DNA of 6,365 nt from assembly GCA_946539175.1 (NCBI GenBank), contig CAMNHH010000120.1:1-6365 (forward strand), given 5' to 3'. The DNA is from an uncultured Clostridia bacterium. GTDB taxonomy: Bacteria; Bacillota; Clostridia; Oscillospirales; Oscillospiraceae. This document shows positions 4,001-6,365 of the stretch, one piece after another; the first letter of the stretch is position 1, and every line of letters begins with the position of its first letter. The position numbers and the translations under genes are program-made. Below the pieces are notes generated by a model. It saw nothing but the letters and a program-made list of their open reading frames with translations. It was not told where the DNA came from and ran no database searches.

Positions 4001-6365
4001 CCGGCGGCTTTGAGATCAACTTCTCGCTGACCGAAAACAACGACGGTACTCTGACCCTGTCCTACACAAAGGGCGGTTCATCGCTTCCCACCTACGGCGA
4101 GCCGAAGAACGCCGTCATCCTCCACTGCTGGAATTGGAGCTATGACACCATCCGGGAACATCTGGACCAGATCAAGGCCGCGGGCTACACCGCCGTCCAG
4201 ACCTCTCCTGCCCAGCCCCACTCCGGCTGGAAGTCCGGGACCGTCGGCACCGGCGACTGGTGGATGCTGTACCAGCCTCTGGGCCTGCACATTGCGGGGG
4301 AAAATGAATCCTGGCTGGGCGACGAGGACGATCTGGAGGCCCTTTGCACCGCGGCCCATGCCCTGGGCATCGAGGTCATCGTGGACGTGGTCTCCAACCA
4401 CCTCTGCAACGGCTATAACGACATTGCCGCCGACGGCACGGATCCCTACGACGCCTCCCAGATTATCGCCACCGACGCAGGCGGCAATCACGGCTATCAG
4501 TTCGAGGTCCAGCCCGATGCAAGAGTCCTGATCCACAACCCTGAGCTGAGCAGCGCCGACTTCCGGGGAGATTACGTCTTCTGCAACGATACAGGCACGG
4601 AAGCCGTGGTCCACGGCAACATCGGCATGCCCGATTTGAAGACGGAAAACGCCAATGTGCAGAGCTCTGTCCTCAACTATCTCAAGGAGCTCATCGACGT
4701 GGGAGTTGACGGCTTCCGCTTCGATGCCGCCAAGCACATCGAGACGCCTTCCGACGGAACCTACGCCTCCGAGTTCTGGCCCACCGTCATCAACGGCGCC
4801 GAGGACTATGCGGAGCAGACTTATAACAAGTCCGTCTGGTCCTACGGCGAGGTCCTTTCCACCGCGGGTCACACCAGAAAGATGAACTACTACGCGCCGT
4901 ATATCGACATGACGGAGATCAGCTACGCCTACACCATCACCGAGGGCTTCGGCAAGACCCACAGCGCCTCCCAGGTGGCCAACCAGCAGTTCAAGGATTG
5001 GCTGGGCGTGGGCGTGGAGACCCTGGCCGCATCCGACCTGGTGCTGATGGCCGAATCCCACGACACCTACGCCCAGTCCTCCGGCTCCTTCTCCGTCTAC
5101 GGCCCCGAGGTCATCAACAAGGCATGGGCCGTGGCCGTCGCAAGAGCCGACGCCTCCGCCCTCTACTTTGCCCGTCCCCAGGGCTACCAGTACGGCCTGA
5201 ACGCCGAGGATCCCTCCCTCGGTTATCCTGTGGGTACCCTGGGCGCCTGCGAGGACTACAACTGGATGGACGTGGAGGTGGCCGAGGCCAACAAGTTCCA
5301 CACCGCCTTCGCCGGTTCTCCTGAGGCCGTGTACGCCGCCGACAATCTGGTGGTGGTGGAGCGCTACAACGCCGAGGACTGCGGCGCGGTCATTGCCAAC
5401 GCCGCCGGCTTCGCCGGATCCGTCTCCTTCAACGCCCAGCACCTGAGCGATGGGACCTACTACGATCAAATCACCGGCAACGAGTTCACGGTTGCAAATG
5501 GAGCTGTTTCCGGCCAGATGGGTACCACGGGCATCGTGGTACTGCGCAGCACCGAGCCCAACGCCTGCGATCACCCGCAGGATCAACGGTACACCGTCAC
5601 CAAGGAAGCCACCTGCACCGAGGACGGCTATGAGGCCGTCTACTGCGGCGTATGCGGCCGCATGGTGGAGCTGGTCAGCGAGACCCCCGCCCTGGGCCAC
5701 ATCGACGACAACAACGACAATCGCTGCGACCGCTGCAATCTGTTCCTGGGCGTGGTCAGCGTCTACTTCGTGGATGAGCTGGATTGGGTGAGCAAGAACG
5801 ACTACTTCACCAACGTCAACGGCTACGCCTTCGGGGACGGCGGCGAGAACGCGGCCTGGCCCGGCGCCGCCGCGGAGCTGGTGGGCCGCAGCACCGAGGA
5901 CCACGGCATCTGGAAGCTGGACTTGAATCCTGAGGCCTGGCAGAACGTGAAGTTCGTGGGCCTGCCGGGACAGACCGGAGAAGTCAAGACCGTCAACCTG
6001 CCCTTCGCCGCCGACGCGGAGGCCCTGGGCAGAGACTGGGTGGTCTACCGGCCCACCGGCGACGCCGCTGCCTCCGACTACGGCACGGAATACGAGTGCC
6101 AGGCGGTCGAGGAGCTGGAGCCTGTCTGCGCCCACACCGGCTATCTGGTGGTGACAGCCGCCGACGGCAGCGAGCACAGAGTCTGCGACTGCTGCGGCAA
6201 AGACCTGGACGCCCAGGCATCCACCGAGCCGGAGTACAAGGAGAATCTGCGGCTGCTGGTCTCCGTCCGGCTGGACGAGGAGATCCGCACCAGCTTCAGC
6301 ATCTCCCGGGCCGCCAACGTGGGAGACTACGAATCCTACTACATCGAGATCGAGGAGCAGGACCC
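934..6365 (+). CDS. Secreted two-catalytic-domain amylopullulanase (type I pullulanase + alpha-amylase), 3' end outside window
   Basis: This is one open frame of at least 1810 codons with no stop or visible frameshift. The product should be exported by the Sec pathway and degrade starch-type glucans outside the cell. The order by residue is: signal peptide 1-30; CBM48-like 55-150; type I pullulanase with its C domain 175-689; three tandem binding-type repeats 703-1045; AmyE-like alpha-amylase 1058-1539; CxxC module 1545-1605; CBM26-like module 1607-1709; second CxxC module about 1722-1760; and an unassigned C-terminal domain from 1770. Pullulanase catalytic residues are D384, E417 and D502. 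Amylase catalytic residues are D1264, E1306 and D1377. The start at 934 follows an in-frame TAA, with AGGAG 8 bases upstream and a clean signal peptide. Double GH13 enzymes are known (Bifidobacterium breve ApuB, a Bacillus alkaline amylopullulanase), but there the amylase comes first. Substrates and cell-surface attachment cannot be read from this part. Confidence 0.95.
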   Translation, partial: MKLKKSIALLLCVLLLVTLLPVSMIPTASAAGVNGYYNVSYLEDYAAAAYGEEGLGAVYTPQATTWKLWSPTAKHVQLRLYATGSDEEPGAALLGTYDMEKNGVTGVWSLTLEGDYKNVYYTYLVTARGVTHETRDVYARAAGVNGYRSMVVDLDDTDPAGWEQDAHVLPAESTDAVIWEVHVRDFSISESSGVSASNRGKYLAFTEDDTVLPGDADETSTCVNYLKEMGVNTVHLLPVYDFGSVDETVTDDPANRNWGYDPINYNVPEGSYSTDPYDGNTRITEFKQMVQALHQAGISVVMDVVYNHTFDIDTHEYGHKLLYNNAFNESVPGYYFRMSGPTSWYNGSGCGNVTASDKLMFRKYMIESVRYWAEEYHIDGFRFDLMGCHDVETMNLIRAELDGLDNGEGRKILMYGEPWTGGDAGIANGCTQDNARTYGLNDRIGLFCDWMRDAIKGNPDGDGIGWIQGDTTQASAVYGGLSANDGRLSARSQTVTYADAHDNLILWDKIVKSNGGSNYADYSNQTWIKQLNLAKTIVLMSQGMAFNVGGTEFARSKQGDHNSYNAADSVNAIDWNVRKTNAALADYYKGLIQIREAFSPITDPTNEYTKYNLEGSGNSCIAIRIPNSAEGEWKNLILILNDASSSAAVTLPEGSWTLIADGTQAGLTSLGTASGTYTVPAYGSAILVNDTEIEAPAPETDEDLYLVGYINGADYGCEADANNKGIYKFVNGSLKATFTQDSYVYLKTGDNSKWYMTDGWLGTDVSSATLYNIDTLNGNGNKLFVPGGVEVTFTLTEGENDSYVLSYTYEGELPEPAAPDYYLIGYINGEDHGCESDWQNLGEYKFVDGTLTASFTQDSYVFVKTGDNAKWYMTDGWLGDSVTSATLYNTASHTFANGSNKLFVPGNTQLTFTLTEGEDDTLTLSYTAGSRAMRDPTEYYLFGYINGANYGEGDTDWQTLGEYKIENGTLTTSFASDSYVGVKTGDNLTWYYTDGWLGNDVTSATLYSDSHTFENDRNKLFVPGGFEINFSLTENNDGTLTLSYTKGGSSLPTYGEPKNAVILHCWNWSYDTIREHLDQIKAAGYTAVQTSPAQPHSGWKSGTVGTGDWWMLYQPLGLHIAGENESWLGDEDDLEALCTAAHALGIEVIVDVVSNHLCNGYNDIAADGTDPYDASQIIATDAGGNHGYQFEVQPDARVLIHNPELSSADFRGDYVFCNDTGTEAVVHGNIGMPDLKTENANVQSSVLNYLKELIDVGVDGFRFDAAKHIETPSDGTYASEFWPTVINGAEDYAEQTYNKSVWSYGEVLSTAGHTRKMNYYAPYIDMTEISYAYTITEGFGKTHSASQVANQQFKDWLGVGVETLAASDLVLMAESHDTYAQSSGSFSVYGPEVINKAWAVAVARADASALYFARPQGYQYGLNAEDPSLGYPVGTLGACEDYNWMDVEVAEANKFHTAFAGSPEAVYAADNLVVVERYNAEDCGAVIANAAGFAGSVSFNAQHLSDGTYYDQITGNEFTVANGAVSGQMGTTGIVVLRSTEPNACDHPQDQRYTVTKEATCTEDGYEAVYCGVCGRMVELVSETPALGHIDDNNDNRCDRCNLFLGVVSVYFVDELDWVSKNDYFTNVNGYAFGDGGENAAWPGAAAELVGRSTEDHGIWKLDLNPEAWQNVKFVGLPGQTGEVKTVNLPFAADAEALGRDWVVYRPTGDAAASDYGTEYECQAVEELEPVCAHTGYLVVTAADGSEHRVCDCCGKDLDAQASTEPEYKENLRLLVSVRLDEEIRTSFSISRAANVGDYESYYIEIEEQD
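1096..1390 (+). other. CBM48-like N-terminal beta domain of the pullulanase
   Basis: Residues about 55-150 begin LGAVYTPQATTWKLWSPTA and continue with HVQLRLYATG, GVWSLTLEGDYKNVYYTYLV and a THETRDVYARAAGVNG segment. This is the standard beta-sandwich that precedes the barrel in type I pullulanases and other GH13 branching or debranching enzymes. No CBM41 module lies in front of it, unlike many larger pullulanases. Boundaries are approximate. Confidence 0.8.
1456..3000 (+). other. Type I pullulanase catalytic region (GH13_14-like)
   Basis: Residues about 175-689 carry the hallmarks of type I pullulanase, which hydrolyses alpha-1,6 branch points in pullulan, amylopectin and limit dextrins. WEVHVRDFS opens the barrel. 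NWGYDP (257-262) is the type I pullulanase signature. DVVYNH (303-308) is GH13 region I. GFRFD (380-384) carries the nucleophile D384, YGEPW the general acid E417, and AHDN the stabiliser D502. A beta-sandwich C domain ends near AYGSAILVN (689). All expected catalytic residues are present, so activity is likely. Subfamily placement rests on recalled motifs, not a search. Confidence 0.92.
3040..3360 (+). repeat. Tandem module, copy 1 (putative carbohydrate-binding)
   Basis: Residues 703-809 run from DLYLVGYINGADYGCE to YVLSYTY. The module reads as a beta-rich domain with conserved aromatics: a YLVGYING start, FTQDSYVYLKTGDN, KWYMTDGWLG, a KLFVPGG turn and a FTLTEG...LSYT end. The position between two starch enzymes and the exposed-type Trp and Tyr residues suggest glucan binding. 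I cannot place it in a named CBM family. Copy 2 starts 351 bases later. Confidence 0.8.
3391..3714 (+). repeat. Tandem module, copy 2 (putative carbohydrate-binding)
   Basis: Residues 820-927 run from DYYLIGYINGEDHGCE to TLTLSYT. This copy is very close to copy 1. At DNA level 23 bases (3144-3166 against 3495-3517) and 30 bases (3189-3218 against 3540-3569) are identical at the same 351-base offset, which points to fairly recent duplication or gene conversion. A Pro-rich linker (EGELPEPAAP) separates it from copy 1. It keeps the single Cys found in copy 1. Confidence 0.8.
3745..4068 (+). repeat. Tandem module, copy 3, more diverged (putative carbohydrate-binding)
   Basis: Residues 938-1045 run from EYYLFGYINGANYGEG to TLTLSYT. 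The framework is kept (YLFGYING, DSYVGVKTGDN, TWYYTDGWLG, NKLFVPGG), but the Cys of copies 1 and 2 is missing and KWYM has become TWYY. It lies 354 bases after copy 2 and directly before the amylase domain, joined by a short Gly/Ser/Pro linker. Confidence 0.8.
4105..5550 (+). other. Alpha-amylase catalytic region (AmyE-like, GH13_28-like)
   Basis: Residues about 1058-1539 follow Bacillus subtilis AmyE closely. AVILHCWNWSYDTI matches its ILHAWNWSFNTL, and AGYTAVQTSP and LYQPLGLHI match its second and third strands. DVVSNH (1151-1156) is region I. GFRFDAAKHIE carries the nucleophile D1264 and H1268, YGEVLS the acid E1306, and ESHDTYA the stabiliser D1377. NIGMPDLKTEN parallels the LLGLYDWNTQN segment, and FARPQG the FSRPEG segment. 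Domain C ends in GTYYDQITGNEFTV...GIVVLRS. The expected reaction is endo-hydrolysis of alpha-1,4 links in starch. No key residue is missing. Confidence 0.93.
5566..5748 (+). other. Cys-rich CxxC module
   Basis: Residues 1545-1605 contain CDH at the start, ATCTEDGYEAVYCGVCG (C1561, C1571, C1574), an ALGH ending (H1589) and DDNNDNRCDRC (C1598, C1601). Similar short modules recur in large secreted proteins of gut Clostridia. The paired CxxC motifs suggest metal (zinc) binding or disulfides, and the role is unknown. It acts here as a spacer between the amylase and the next binding module. Confidence 0.65.
5752..6060 (+). other. CBM26-like putative starch-binding module
   Basis: Residues 1607-1709 begin VVSVYFVDELDW, continue with TNVNGYAFGDGGENAAWPGA, GIWKLDLNPEAW and NVKFVGLPGQTGEVKTVNL. 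The order YF...W...YAF...WPG, then a beta strand ending in KFVG...QTG, resembles the CBM25/CBM26 starch-binding pattern seen in bacterial amylases. The match is by recalled pattern only, so the family is tentative, though a starch-binding role fits the enzyme. Confidence 0.6.
6097..6213 (+). other. Second, shorter Cys-rich module
   Basis: Residues about 1722-1760 hold C1722, C1732 (VCAHTGY) and VCDCCGK (C1751, C1753, C1754). The C...CxxCG spacing matches half of the module at 5566-5748, so it is probably a degenerate copy placed after the CBM26-like domain. Function is unknown. Confidence 0.5.
6241..6365 (+). other. Start of an unassigned C-terminal domain
   Basis: Residues 1770-1810 (ENLRLLVSVRLDEEIRTSFSISR...YYIEIEEQD) look like beta strands of a domain often seen near the C terminus of clostridial secreted proteins, with an 'L...I..SF.IS' strand followed by 'YIEI'. 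It is cut by the window, and no anchor or stop is visible. I do not assign a family. Confidence 0.4.

Noticed and set aside
3040..4068. CRISPR array or simple DNA repeat
   Set aside because: The period is about 351 bases, the copies are coding and in frame, and the divergence follows codons. These are protein domain repeats.
4078..6177. A 699-codon open frame on the minus strand opposite the amylase half
   Set aside because: It is antisense to a clearly recognised GH13 domain and its product is a low-complexity run of Val, Gly, Ala and Leu with no known motif. GC-rich third positions remove stops from the opposite strand.

Overview
The window reads as chromosomal DNA from a GC-rich Gram-positive bacterium. 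By eye it is around 60% G+C, and third codon positions are strongly G/C. A gut member of the Clostridia (for example Oscillospirales) fits best. The reasons are the secreted GH13 starch enzymes, the Cys-rich extracellular modules, the classic sigma-A type promoters and the AGGAG ribosome site. This placement is inference, because the window has no rRNA or other taxonomic marker gene.

The layout is simple: two divergent genes, both cut by the window edges. Positions 1-697 (minus strand) hold the N-terminal half of asparaginyl-tRNA synthetase (asnS). Positions 698-933 are a 236-base divergent intergenic region. It holds a well-formed promoter for each gene, a nested set of inverted repeats between them, an 8-base direct repeat flanking the asnS promoter, and a possible short hairpin at the 5' end of the plus-strand transcript. 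Positions 934-6365 (plus strand) are one uninterrupted reading frame of at least 1810 codons that runs off the right end.

The large gene encodes a secreted, multidomain, two-catalytic-centre starch enzyme (amylopullulanase). The order is: signal peptide; CBM48-like domain; type I pullulanase (GH13_14-like); three tandem repeats of about 117 residues with conserved aromatics, probably carbohydrate binding; a Bacillus AmyE-like alpha-amylase (GH13_28-like); a Cys-rich CxxC module; a CBM26-like putative starch-binding domain; a second, shorter CxxC module; and the start of another C-terminal domain. Both catalytic domains keep their nucleophile, general acid and transition-state stabiliser. The expected combined activity is debranching of alpha-1,6 links plus endo-cleavage of alpha-1,4 links in starch, pullulan or glycogen outside the cell, with binding modules holding the enzyme on the polymer.

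I see no mobile element, CRISPR array, tRNA or rRNA. I do not see a wholly new system. The most unusual points are the pullulanase-first domain order, the unassigned repeat module between the two enzymes (with a DNA-level signature of fairly recent duplication), and the structured region between the divergent promoters.
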